Source of the DNA: Rhopalosiphum padi
Lineage: Eukaryota; Arthropoda; Insecta; Hemiptera; Aphididae
Assembly (NCBI RefSeq): GCF_020882245.1
Contig: NC_083597.1
Span: 28,560,652 to 28,624,651, forward strand
Length of the DNA: 64,000 nt
Direction of reading: 5' to 3'
Position numbers and translations under genes: made by a program. This document shows positions 1 to 12,700 of this stretch, piece after piece (the first letter of the stretch is position 1; the number at the start of each line of letters is the position of its first letter). The notes beneath the pieces are model-generated. The model worked only from the letters and a program-made list of their open reading frames with translations, made no database searches and was not told the origin of the DNA.

Positions 1-1983
1 GCGGATTAATGAAGGATTAGCGTATTTCAACTATAGGTACCTAAAAATGAGTTCAACTTTTATTTTTATATTTTAAACGTCTAACAGCTTTTATATACTT
101 TAAGATGCATTTATTGCAAAGTTAGTTTGACGAATGAAAAATATAATTTGATCTGATATAAACATTTACTACTTAACACCAACCTACATTTACTAAGCGT
201 GTATTAAAATTCATAACACTTACATCTTCCAGCTATAAAGTTCCTAGAATTTAGAACTATAAAAAATAAGTAACTAAGTATGTATTAAAGGTATGTAGTC
301 ATGGAAAAGCTACGAAATTCAGCAAAATTGATTATTCTAGTATAGAACTATATTATCCAAAGCAATAAATTACAATAACTACATAACAATTTTCTAATTA
401 TCGCATAAAGCTCCCTTGAATGTCACCGGATAAAATACTTCATAACAATTTATTTGAAATTAAATATATACATAATTACGTAAATCAAAAGAAAACAAAT
501 AGTATAAAAACCGTAAATATTTTACTTAGTGCACGTCATAGTCCAGTCGCAATTGGAAATCCATTATTTATACAATAATTCTATTCCAACACCTCCCGTA
601 TCTGGTGAAACATAATTATTTTACTTTGTATAACGGTGACTGGTAGGAGATAACTCAAAAAGTGATAAAATTCACTTATTAATAAATTTATCTGTAACTT
701 TCTAAGTCTTAAAGAACAAGACTATCTTTGATTTTTGAAACATTATAAAAGATGTTTATTTTGTATCATCAGAAAACACTAGGATCCAAATTCTAAGATC
801 CAACACCTGACAAGAATAAATAAGTTATAATAATCAACAGAATAAATAGTATTTAGAAAGATGTTGAATAATAGTGAGAGGAAGTGAACGGATGAAGTAC
901 CAAAGAGACACTAATAAAACTTAAAAATTTGTTTACTCAGTAAAATTTTATCCAGATTCTAGGATAAAAGTGATTCATCGCAATATAGCCAATATTTAAA
1001 ACATACATATCAAGAAACCATGATTGATTGTATCAAAAGTCTTTGAAAAATCAGTACCTATAAACTAAGTACCAGCTTGGAATCTTGTCTCAGTTGCCTC
1101 TATCTTATACATGCGTTACATAGGTAGCAAATCCTTATATACCGAATTCTTATTAAGGTTTTTACTGCAGTAAATTTATAGGTAAATTTATAACCTATGC
1201 TGGTCGACACAGAGAGGACTAAAATGATAATGAATAATAGTTATGTTTACGAATAATAAAGTTGGTGGTTTTTTGTTTTGAAATAATATTACATTTTCGT
1301 TTTTATTAATTCCCATTAAAAATTGCCTATATCAAGCGCCTTATAAATTCGAGAATGATTGTTTGGCAGCGTTTTTATTGCAAGTATCTTACTACGATAA
1401 TCGAAACTACATTCGTATAATCACTATAATCTTATTATTAAGAAGTAAATAAAACTTTTGTAATTCATTTTTAATTAAATCTAAATAATTATTTACATAA
1501 TACTTGACATTGTAGTGTTAATCCTGTCATATTTCATATTGTATCATTTGTATCATATGAACTGCGCGTCCCCCGTAAACGTAGGTTGCGCAGTACCAAA
1601 ACCAATTGTTATTTTATATTTCCTGCTATTACTATTTTCGTTAATAAACTTCTATATTTCTCTCGCTATCAATGTGTAAATAGATGGACCAAATTGTATG
1701 CAACCTTTTTCTAATAGTGTCGTCCCCAAAATGTAGTTTCTACTTTCAGACCATAGGTATAATATTTATACGTCTATGACCTATAATTAATATTTGACTT
1801 GTATTGATACTTAAATAGTCAATGATCAATGATATGTGTTGATTCATTGGTATTAAAATTAAACGTACGTGCCTTAAGTGAACTCTAATCTCTATATCAC
1901 ATTGAGTTCAACGTGTACCGTATACCTTATATGTATCAATAACGATTATAGATAAAATATTGGTTACTAGACGGCGCGTCTGT

Positions 1984-2050
1984 GTGGTGTAACTTAAGAT
2001 TCATAGATAGTTAACTATTATCTATAAACCTTGGGTGTAACTTACACCAC
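1984..2050. repeat. Short foldback sequence
   Basis: GTGGTGTAA at 1,984-1,992 is matched by TTACACCAC at 2,042-2,050. Between them lies a second dyad centred on GTTAAC (about 2,004-2,026). The sequence GGTGTAACTT also occurs directly repeated near both ends. It may be a small nonautonomous element or a chance hairpin; there is no coding content. Confidence 0.4.
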
Positions 2051-2506
2051 TGATATGTAAAAAAAAATACGAATTTGTGGCACCATTCACTACTTTGGCT
2101 TTACATGTGTATTTTTTGCACTTCTACTGTTTTTAACGGGACTAATACTAGTTATCGAAATTATTGTGATTTTAATATTATCTATATCACGGTATTTACG
2201 ATTTTAGATAAAACACCAAACATCTGAAATTTGTTTTTTACTTTTTATTTTTTTTAATAAAGGACTTTGGCTACTTGTTCAATTTAGTTATTTGCAATAG
2301 TCAATCGGCAATTGATATATAAAAATATGAAACACCCAATTTTTGAGTTTTATTTTGTTATTTGAAAAATGAGTAAATATTATATAAGTATTTAAATTAA
2401 TTTAAAAAGATATCAATCGCGGTAGCCGGTAGGTATAGTAAATTAGTAAAACCGGGGTTTTAGAATATTGGTGAAAACAATATCTTGTTCATGTTCATTG
2501 TGAATA

Positions 2507-2540
2507 CCACGGTCTTAGAAGATATCTTCTAAGACCGTGG
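2507..2540. repeat. 34-bp perfect palindrome
   Basis: The left arm CCACGGTCTTAGAAGAT (2,507-2,523) is followed with no spacer by its exact reverse complement (2,524-2,540). An 11-base part of the arm, CCACGGTCTTA, recurs at 18,696-18,706. The function is unknown. It could be the fused ends of a transposable element. Confidence 0.85.
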
Positions 2541-3525
2541 TGAATACAATTACATTATCAAAGGTATATGAAATAATAACCAAAATCTCATTCTTCCATG
2601 ACATTTCATCAGGGCTGCAGATAACAACTTAAACAGATGTTTAATACATCGAGGTAATTTTTTACGAAACGCTAACACTGAAGCACCTCCTAATGCTTAA
2701 TAGTTAATACCGAAATTCTTTACTACTGCTTATTTGCTTCAATCGGAATATTAATTTGTGTTGCGCTTGTGATATATTTCCCATCTCGGAAAGTTGTATA
2801 TCTATTTTGGATTCATTCACCAAACTGGTAAATATTATTTGTAATTTTCATAGACATCAAAGTTTATTACTTTGGACAATGTCCGTAATTTTCAGTTGAT
2901 AATGTGAAGGTCAATCTTTGACAATTATGTAAAAGTTCAATTTAGTCACTAATTTTGGATACTCAAATACCAATTTATTGATTTGTAAAAATCAGGAATT
3001 GTTTCCTTATGAAAAAAGTTGCGTATTAACGTATTGTTTAATATCAATTGTATTTCATTAATCATGTCATAAGTAGTTGTTAAAATACAATCTTGAACTC
3101 AAAATAAATTTTTCAGGAATGACCATTGTGTGGTGCTTAAAAGAAATCTCATTGATTATTAAACTATTTTAAATTGAATATACCAGAAACCAAAGTTTGC
3201 TTAACATTTTCTCTAGTTTTATGATGTAATTTTATTGAGTGTAAATTTTCATATAAAAAAATAACATCAAAATATAATTATTTACTTTCTACTTGAGTTA
3301 GAATTATAATATATCATATCAACTTTTATAATTTAAAATTGTTCAATAATACAATACACCTTTAAAATAATCATGCATTTTGTCATTTATAGATAAAATA
3401 TGTTGATAGGATCATTGTAAATTACCTCATAAATAAGGAATAACATTGTTTGCAGAAATAATCTTAATATAGCATTTATGTTTTTATTTTAATATTAATT
3501 TTACATCAAATTCTATTTTAGAACC

Positions 3526-3837
3526 ATGTCTGCTGGAGCTGTAGTACAAAAACTAGCAAAACCACAATTACGTGGACTTTATGATAAGAAAACCAAGTTC
3601 CACCTTGTGTTTAGTGTTGTTTTATCTATTGGAGTTGGTGTGGCATACAAATATGGCATTGGTGAACCTCGTAAGAAGGCTTACGCAGAATTTTACAAGT
3701 AATTTATAAAACTTTCTTTAGTGTAAATAGTATTTAACATGTTTAATCTTTTATTTTATAGACACTATGATGCCGAACAGGATTTTGAAAGAATGAGGAA
3801 ATTAGGACTTTTCTCATCTTGCCCTGTTGATGATTAA
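3526..3837 (+). CDS. COX6C: Cytochrome c oxidase subunit 6C
   Basis: Small nuclear-encoded subunit of mitochondrial respiratory complex IV, embedded in the inner membrane. There are two coding exons, 3,526-3,698 and 3,762-3,837, joined across a 63-bp GT-AG intron in phase 2, giving 82 residues against roughly 75-77 in the family. The protein starts MSAGAVVQKLAKPQLRGLYD, has one hydrophobic segment at about residues 25-45 (FHLVFSVVLSIGVGVAYKYG), and ends in a charged tail with YDAEQDFERMRKLGLFSS, the typical COX6C C-terminal pattern. A TTTTAG acceptor lies directly before the start codon, so an untranslated 5' exon is expected upstream. The assignment rests on whole-length resemblance to the family; the splice phase agrees. 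Confidence 0.9.
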
Positions 3838-4490
3838 AATAACCTATGTCATAATGTAACTAACTAGTTGTTCTATGTAAATTTATTTGATCAGAAAAGT
3901 CAATGAATACATTTTTGTATTGATAAAATATAATTAATTATTATGTGCTACGGATTGTATTCTACTATTTATGTGTGTATATATAAAAACCAGTGTTATA
4001 GATAATTTGTAGCAATATTTTATCACTGATAACATATAATACTTCAATATTATTAAGTTAACAGTATAATCTACTTTTTAAATATTTTCTGTATTGAGAA
4101 AAAAACTGGTATATCAAATACTTGGGAATATTTTTTGTGTTTTCTCTTTTTCAAAACACAAAATCCCCTGAATTGTGACTGTTATACAAATACTAGTAAA
4201 GCTACACATTGGCTGAGTGAGTACAACTAGATGAGTTACTGGATAATAATTACTAACAAATTAAAATATTGTTATATGGTACATTTATAAGTCATCGTAC
4301 GGCTATGCCTAAAATTTAATTCAGCGCTGGCCAGTATTTAAACTATTAGATTTTGGACGATCTGAACCATAAAGATATCATTTGTTAATCGTTAATTTCA
4401 ATTTTCAATTTTGGAATTATCCACTATCGTTATCTATCACCAATTAATTTATTTGAGATTTTATATGATTTTCGACAGTGTATTTGCGAT
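3838..4490. other. COX6C 3' flank and intergenic DNA
   Basis: AT-rich 3' flank of COX6C without any coding-like frame. No canonical AATAAA was seen immediately after the stop; variants such as GATAAAATA occur near 3,920. It ends where GC and CpG content rises. Confidence 0.5.
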
Positions 4491-5239
4491 AACGTCAGGC
4501 GCGCCAACCCATTAGAGCTGGTGGTAACAAGGCAGTCATAGGGTTAAAAGTCGTTACTACGCGGGATTTCTGCACCAGTAAGGTCTGCTACCGAAGTCGT
4601 CTTTTTTGCTGAACTGTCGACGATTTGTTCAGCAGTAATAATTTATTCGATTATTACATTATTCTGTGCTTGTGGCGGGGTGACAGATAGCAATGTAAAC
4701 GGCATATTTTATTATTCGAATTTGCGTGATTTGCATCAACTCATCATCAACTTACTCTATAGCGTGTGCAGTGCGACCAACTGGTCGGGGCTACTGCTGA
4801 TCCTTCCGGTATGATTTTCTGAAAATACCGAAAATAAATGAAGCGAAAACCTAGCACCTCCCCGACAACAGGGTCCATCTGTTTACAATTTTTGGCACTC
4901 GTTACTTCGGTCAGCCGATAAGATCATCGGCCGCGGTGGCGTAGAACACCGCTACTGCCGGGACATTTAGCGCGTTGACACATTGGCCGCACTGCGACGG
5001 GCAGTGATGTGCATTGCAAATGGCCGATCTTGTTATTGTTCCGCAGTCCCGTAGCGTTTCGCGATTTAACACGATAATATACCCCCGAACTTGCGAAAGC
5101 CCGTCGTCGTCGTCTTCGTCGTCGCCCCGCACGGATAACCGCAGTGTTGGTGATCGCCGTCGCGTACCTACCGTTTGTTAATCGTCCGTCCGCCGAAATA
5201 CAAACGTCTTCGCCGCGAACGCATCGGCGGCGTTTCTCC

Positions 5240-5326
5240 CGTGTGTGTGTGTGTGCGTGAGTGTGTGCGCGTAGACCGCAATATTAATATTATTATTACG
5301 ACTTTGTGTGAGTGTGTGTGTGTGCG
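5240..5326 (+). repeat. GT-rich simple repeat
   Basis: Interrupted GTGTGT/GTGAGTG tracts at about 5,240-5,268 and 5,304-5,326 inside the CpG-rich block. The frames through it encode repetitive Cys/Val or His/Thr strings and are not real genes. Confidence 0.8.
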
Positions 5327-5651
5327 CGAAAAGTGTCCGATGTATAGCAACAACGTCCATTGGATTACACTCCGGCCGCCAGGAATAACATGTACGTAAC
5401 AGATCGGTTAACGCCGAGCTTTGTATATAGGGTTTTTGTTGGCGGCGGCGGCGGCGGCCGGGCGTTTCGGGTTGGCCGTTGCACCACCGCCGTCGCTCCC
5501 TTGGCCAACACAAAATGGTGGTCGGGTTCGTCGGACGACAGCGTAGTCCGCCCATGTAAAGGACTCGATTTTTCTTTCCCGTGGCCGAGTGGCCGAAGGA
5601 ACCACCTTGGCCACTCGACTAGGGGGCCCCCGACCGCCCGCCTACCACAGC

Positions 5652-5654
<3 letters not shown>

Positions 5655-5690
<36 letters not shown>
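5655..5690 (+). repeat. (TTA)n microsatellite
   Basis: About twelve uninterrupted TTA/ATT units at the 3' edge of the CpG-rich block. Confidence 0.95.
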
Positions 5691-5765
5691 GTGATGGTCG
5701 CACAGAGTCGGGGCCACGTTCTTTAGTAAGGAGGGGAGGGGTTGAACTTTTTTTTGAGTTTTGAC

Positions 5766-8700
5766 AAGTGATCGAATTTGGAAATGTTAATCGCGCCCAC
5801 GGACCAAAACGATTTTGTTATTTCAGTTATTTGTCGTTTTCTTGTGTTTCGAGATGAATGTGGTCGACACGCGCCCATTGGATGTCAATCCTAAACGAAG
5901 TCGACCTAACACTACTTTGTTGGTGTCGCGTCATTTTCGATAATTTTTTTTTTTTTTATCTCGCCAACAATTTTGTCGTGTTTGTAGATGTGTAGAGTAT
6001 AAATTAGTATAAATAATCATTTCATTTGAGATAACCATTGAATGATCATAATATGATTGTCTTAGTTGGTAAGTAATGTTTTTAAGATTGTGTATCTGAC
6101 ACTGGCATGAACTAAGAAAGACCATCGCTTTACGAACGTTGACTTAACTAATCTGTGATTACATATTTCATTATATTTTTTCACAATTTTTAAAAATCAA
6201 TAATTTAAAATTAAACATTTTATTTGCATTTCAACTTGGGTAGTATAATAATATTTAGCAATTTTAAGATATAATACATATTTGTATAAATTGTCAGTGG
6301 TTGCATTGTTTTCTATAACACCATTAATTTACGTGTAAATGTCGTGCTCACTGCTGTTGTTATTGTCAATATCAACATTTTTTTTACTAAAATAATTTTG
6401 GGATCATAATTTAAAAAATTTAAAAGTACAATAACAATAGTTTCTTTATAGTTTTATTACAACGACAGCGCCCTGTACATGTTTTTAAATCAGGATTATT
6501 GTCTAAATTATCTAGATATTAAAAAGAATCTTAACTTTAAATTCTACAACCCTCGTCTATAACTGAATAAAAACAACAAAAATAATTTAATTGCTTAATT
6601 TTTAAAGAATTTATATAATCTTATGATTTTATTTTATTTAGTAAATAAATCTATTTATAGTATTTTTAATATACAAGATAAATTAGACTATACAAATGTA
6701 TTTAAATGACTTAATATTAATGCGGCATTCAAATGTCACCACTGACTTGATTAAACTCATCAAAAAAAAAAAAATGTTAAAAATTTGTGGATTGTACCTG
6801 ATTTTATATTGAGTGGTCTTGTAGCCAACTAGTGTTTTATTCTTATACATTTTAATACCGTATATTTTTATTTTTACTGCAATATTTTAATGTATAGATT
6901 CCAATCAAATTAAAATAAATCAACCTAATACATTTATAGTTATACTTATTTTCTTGTAGCAGTTGTATGTATCACTTACTCTAGTTTCATAGCATCTATT
7001 TTGTGAAACTATTATAGTTATTATTATTTAGAAGTATAATAGTTTTATTTTAATTTTTTTTTTCTTGAATATTTGAACAATTGCATATTTACTCATTTGA
7101 TAGTATTATAAATAATATTAAAACTTATCATCTTAGGTATCAATAAAGTAATTCAGTAGCTATTGATTTTGAAATTAACATAATCTATTTTTAATTTTAA
7201 TATTTATTTATTTAAAAATATATTAAACATTTATTATTAAAATTGTATTTATAGTATTGTTAAAAATATAATTTATAGGTAGTTCTATGGTATCTATTGG
7301 TAAGTTGTTTATAAAATTTGAAATAGGCAACTTTATCATGATATATAAAATAGGGAATCAGGTTTTGTAGTTTAATAAGTCTTAAATCTCATTTCTTTTT
7401 TGGATTCTTTTTCAATTGTCCATGACCTACTCAACAATTAAAAAAAAAAATCGCACTATTATCATGTTTGTTTTAAACAAATTTTATTTAAAAATAAGAG
7501 TATTTTTCTATCTAGGACTTCGGGTTTGTCTGTTGTTAATTCCTAAGTGTATAACTTGACTTAATACAATTTACACGTTTTGGGGTTTAATTGACTTGAT
7601 GCAGCTGCATACACGTGGATCATTCATTCTGGATGGTAAATGTATATGTTGAAGAACTTGTTTATGCTAAGTTTGAATAGTTAGTATTGTTGGAGATAAA
7701 ACCTGATCCAAGCACTCTTATCAAAAATCAACTGTAATAATCTATTCATAGAATTTATTATTGGGTAAACCTTTAATAAAAAATATATAATATTAAACAC
7801 AAATTTATTTTAATTTTGATATTGATAACTAATAATTTTCCAAGTTATATCAATATTAACTAACTATTTTTATAATTTACATTTTTACATCTCTTTTTTT
7901 GTGTATTATACGTTAATTAAATCTTGATTACATTTAAAGTAATAAAATAAATTATTATTATATTAATAATTAGATACAATTATAAATATCTATTTTTCAA
8001 ATAGCTTATAATGAATTTTTATTGCTGAATCATACAAAAACCAAATTATTTCTTTTATGTACAATTTTATTATGTATAATATGTAATACAATATCTGTAG
8101 TTGGATAGCACTTATTACTTAATAATATTTTTTTTATAATTGATTATTGCAATTTGATTTAAAATTAATTTTAGCTAGGAAACTTTTAATAGAGGATTAT
8201 TAGAGTAAGAACTTATTCCTATGTACCAATTGGTAGGATTTTTTTTTTTTAATGCATTATTAGCTCAATTATTATTTATAAAAGGTACATATGATTATTT
8301 TTATTTTATTTTAATCTATACTAATATTATCAAGGTAATATAAAAATATTTAAGAATTAAAATAAAATCGATCTTATCTCTAATAATTATAGGTATTATT
8401 ATACATAATTGACTATCTTACATGTTTATAGTATGTATCTGTTATATTATGAGCTTAAAAAGTTAAATTTGTCTAAATTTATTAAATATATTAAATATAT
8501 TTAATTATAAACTAATGGTAGACACATTATAGACATAAATAGAACCACAAATTGATATATTTAACAGTTTAGGCACGTATTACCTATGTTCTCGATCTGT
8601 CAATCTAATCATGGGTATTTAATTCTTTCTCATTTTACTAAATTTACTTAAAATTTAAATATGTTCTAATACAAGTATTTAAGTATAATATATTTACCTA

Positions 8701-9659
8701 ATATGATCATTTATTTTTGCTATAGCTATCTAATGTTTAGACTACAAGTATATGTTTTTAAATTAAAAAGCAAAATTTAGGTTTATAATTTAGATAACTA
8801 AATATTCAGAAATTTGTTAAATAATAATTAGTAAAATGTATTAAAAGAAAAATATTGGGATAATTAAACACCTGTTTTAGATTTTGAGTGATCAATGTGA
8901 AAATTGGTTTTATATTAATAGGTACTCTATTTTCATCTCTTCGTGTTAAGTTTGTATTGTTTCATAACTTACTAAAAATTAAGTAAATATTAATATATAC
9001 CGTTTTGATATGTAACCCAATGTGGTGACACTGATCATTTCCCTTATATTTTTTGTATTTTTTTGAACCATTAGGTGGTAGTTCATAGTATAAAATATAC
9101 CCAATGTTAGGATACACACTTATTTATCCTACCTTATTATTATTAACAATATAAACATAATAAAATATACTAAGTAGCTAGTATAATATTAATTATTGTG
9201 TATTTATTAATATTAGGCTTTTCACTCTGAATTGTTTTTCATTTACATAATGATTAATCATTTAATTAAAATTTAATATATCTAATAGATTAACCTATTC
9301 AATAATTTGGCTTACTCGATACCTAATATACAACAGAGTGAATTTCCCAATTTTTAAATTTTAAATTTTCTTATAATTCATTGTTTATTTTAAAATTATC
9401 TTGAGAATAACTTAAATAAATAATTGTATAATAATATTCTGTGTTGGCTAATTAATTAATGAAAAAAAAATGATTAAATTACCTTTAATTACAATTATAG
9501 GTACCAGTCTTAAATATTTTTTTTTATTAATAAATAAATTTATATTTATAATAAATTATTGTAGATCACAATATTAGTTATAAAGTTTAAGTATGTGAAA
9601 ATATCTTCTATAAATTATTTTATTTTATTTGATAACAGTTTTATTTATGTATGTTTTAG
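5766..9659 (+). other. Probable first (5' UTR) intron of NCOA6
   Basis: Nearly four kilobases of AT-rich DNA without coding signal, lying between the CpG-rich block and the first acceptor-bounded exon at 9,660. It is best explained as a 5' UTR intron. No transposon ends or RNA genes were recognised in it. Confidence 0.5.
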
Positions 9660-9780
9660 GCTAAACAAATAGTTGGATTTAAACCCAATTTGTAAGAAAA
9701 TGGAAGATCTGGTTATGGTATGTTTATATAGTTTAAGTGGTTAAATTTATATTAAATGTATTATTTCATAATTTCAGTGA
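9660..9780 (+). promoter_or_regulatory. NCOA6 5' UTR exon carrying a six-codon uORF
   Basis: An exon from 9,660 to 9,717 is bounded by a GTTTTAG acceptor and a GTATGT donor and contains AAAATGG at 9,700. Splicing to the acceptor at 9,777 gives ATG-GAA-GAT-CTG-GTT-ATG followed immediately by TGA (9,778-9,780). That minimal frame (MEDLVM) ends one base before the main ATG at 9,782. Both starts have usable contexts: AAAATGG for the uORF and GAAATGG for the main frame. This arrangement allows termination-reinitiation control of NCOA6 translation. The splice junctions are predicted, not observed. Confidence 0.55.
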
Positions 9781-9781
9781 A

Positions 9782-12700
9782 ATGGCCGCAAATAGCGATG
9801 GTACTACTCAGCTTGTTACAACCATTGTCACATGCGAAGGGGATCTGAATGACCCTCAATTTAACCAACAGTTTGATAAGATTGTGAAAGATCTAAACAA
9901 ACTTTTATTTCAAGGTAAATTCATACTTGATATATTTAAAAATATCCATTATTTTATTAAGTTTAATATTTTTGTTTTTCTTTTGTTTCTTTTTTTTATT
10001 AGGAACTATACAAGCACCTGTAGATTATTTTAAAAAACCCATAGCATGCAATGTAGACTAGACATGAATGGTACTTACTTGAGATAAATAATAAATGAAC
10101 ATAATACAGTTTACTTTATTTTTCTAAAATTGAATAATTTTCATTTTTATTTATAATTTTTTTTAGGTTCGGCTGAAGAGAAAGGGATTTATGTAAACAA
10201 ACTTGAGCCATGGAATTCTGTAAGGGTAACTATTACTGTGCCACGAGAAGCTGCTACAAAGCTTCAGCAGTTGGCACAACAAGGGGATGCAGCTCTTTCC
10301 AGGCTCGGAATTTTATCTGTCCAAGTCGAAGGCGATCAGGTTTGTTAAAATAAAAGTATTTCATATTTAATATGTATTATTTTATAAAATGTTTGTGTTT
10401 AGATGATTTCCTTAAGACTTGGCGGCAATCGGTTTGGTGGAGAAAGCCAAGAATTAGTGTTAAGAACATCAGCTGGCCCATCAAATACCAATCAGTCAAC
10501 AGCTTCAGAAGAAAGTGCTGCTGTGAATTCATTGATCAAAGCTATGGCGTCCGCAACATCTCCTGCTCTGCAGTCTCCATCGCCTCAATTGTCGACACCC
10601 CAGTTCAAAAGCCCCAACGTAGTGGCTGTCGATTCTACCCCTTTGCCTCCGATACCACCTTTGCCCTCCACGGCAGAACCATCCCCAAGACCCCACATAT
10701 GGCCGTTTGTAAGCATGAACCAAGCTGCTCAGACCATACACAACCGAGAGTCGATGCACACAGGACCACCACCTCCACCACCTTATCCAGGATCTCAAAA
10801 CGGAGTGTATAAAACCCAAAGATCGGGGGATGCAAATGCATCAGTGCACTCAAGTCCGTTGTTGGTTAATTTGTTACAAAATGAAGGTGCTGGAAAAATG
10901 CCTCCACCAATGGACAAACATAAGAAACCGTTAATACCTTCTCCAAATGTGGTGAAAAATCAAGATGGTTTTTCTGGTTCAGAGTTTACTCAATCTGCAT
11001 TTGCTAATGTTGCTTCAGATGTTCAAGTTGTCCAAAGGCTACAAAAGCTACCAGATTCAGTTACCAACAGTGCTCAGAATCGAGTAGATTCCATTGGATC
11101 TCCTAATGGACCAACTGCTAGGTTGGTTAACAAACACAATGTGCCTTCCCAAGAGCTCTCACAAACCCAGAAGATTGTTGGCTCACCAAATGTACAAACT
11201 TCTTATGCTGTTAGGCATGCCTTTTTGTCAAGCTCACCAATTACCCAAAATCGTTTACAAACTGTTCCCCAAAATGTCACTATCACTACCAATCAATTAA
11301 AACTTAACCAAGGTTATATCAATCAAATGAGGCAAGGTTCAAATCATCTGATGGCTAAGCCAAATATTACTCAACAATTTGTTCAACCTCAAATAAGGTT
11401 ACAAACACAGTATAGCCCAGCAGGGTCGCATAAACCAATTCAGACCAATGCCATATTGCAACAAAGGACAGATTTGATGTCTACTCAATTGACAACTGTT
11501 AGCAGCCATGATTCTACCCTAATGCTAAAAAGTCCATCGGTTTCAAGTCAATCCCAAAATATCACTTCCAATAATTCATTCCATCCTGTACCTAATCAGA
11601 TAACAAATGTTTCTCAAACCTCTTGTACATATAATGAAACGTCTCAGCAAAATTTTAATAATCTTATACAGGGTACTCATAATCATAGTCAGGCACAAAC
11701 TATTACTGTAAATAAAAAACCTGATCCATCATCCAATGAAATTAGCTTGCAACAAAGATTGACTACTCAGCAACCTTCAGAAAATACATGTCAAGAAATT
11801 CAAAAAAGTGTGGTAACTAGTCAACCGATAAAATCTCCACCTTTAACTTCTTCTGGTAAACAGCGGCAGTTTCTTATAAATCCGTTGACTGGAGATATGG
11901 AACCTATGTCTAGTGATAGTAGTTCAGAAAGTGATACAGAAGAAAAAATTAAAAATTTGCCAGTAGTAGATGATAGCTTTTATAATTTTTCTTCGCCAAT
12001 AACAAATGATAGGTCGAATTCTGTATTTTCAGACGATGAGGATACTGGTTCTCCTACCTCGCGTCGTAATGATACTACTACTGATCAATCTGATTCTGAA
12101 GCCACTGTAAGATCAACAAATAGTGAAGCATCTTCTCGTCATCGATCAAGTCCATTACCTGCTCCTGCTGAAAAAATAAAGCTGCGGTTGAAGAAATTGA
12201 CTGAAAAGAAAGAACCATATAAAGTTGATGTTTCATTTGGTAGTTCTCCTTTGTGTAAAGTAGACAAAAGGAACTTTGGAAATCCATCAACGCCATTAGC
12301 TGGGTCTTCTGCCGAAGGACTTCGTGTACCGCCTTTACATATTTCATTAAGAGGAAGAAATGCTGCTGTGGTAATTGGTTCAAGAAAGGAGAAGAAATGG
12401 AAAGACTCTGATGATGAAAGTAAGAAATCGACAGGGTGTAAAGTAAAAACAAGTGTAAATCACTTAAAAGCTAAGAGTTCAAACCAGGACTTACTAAAAA
12501 TTTGTTCAAAACAAATAAAGCTAGAAAATATTGAAGAAGATGATTCTAGAGTAAAACTAAAAAAAATTGAAGAAAGTGTTGAGCCTGTATCTTCATCAAT
12601 TGATTCTAATGAACCCACCAGCAGTTACAATCCTGTTCTACCCCCTGGAAGGATATATCCAACTGAAGCTGAAGTAGCATCAATTTTAAGGTCCATGCCT

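Larger units (their letters stand above)
1..3525. other. AT-rich noncoding DNA upstream of COX6C
   Basis: No open frame with coding character was seen on either strand. The stretch is AT-rich with stops in all frames. It probably contains the COX6C promoter and a noncoding 5' exon, because a splice acceptor (TATTTTAG) sits four bases before the COX6C start codon, but the upstream exon could not be placed. It also holds a foldback near 1,984-2,050 and a 34-bp palindrome at 2,507-2,540, listed separately. Confidence 0.6.
4490..5765. promoter_or_regulatory. CpG-rich block, probable promoter/first exon of NCOA6
   Basis: GC and CpG content rise sharply here against AT-rich flanks, with many CGCC, CGGC and GCGAAC words, a GT/TG-rich run and a (TTA)n run. 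Several short open frames on both strands are overlapping, low-complexity and mutually inconsistent, so they are not called as genes. The next gene downstream on the plus strand is NCOA6, whose first recognised exon (9,660) begins with an acceptor, so a noncoding first exon upstream is required. Possible donors include GTAAGG at about 5,727 and GTAAGT at about 6,069. Promoter identity is inference. Confidence 0.5.

Noticed and set aside
4911..5764. Several overlapping open frames on both strands in the CpG-rich block (61-134 codons)
   Set aside because: They encode repetitive His/Thr, Cys/Val, Gly or Tyr runs from simple repeats, overlap each other on both strands and show no domain. The block is better explained as promoter/5' UTR.
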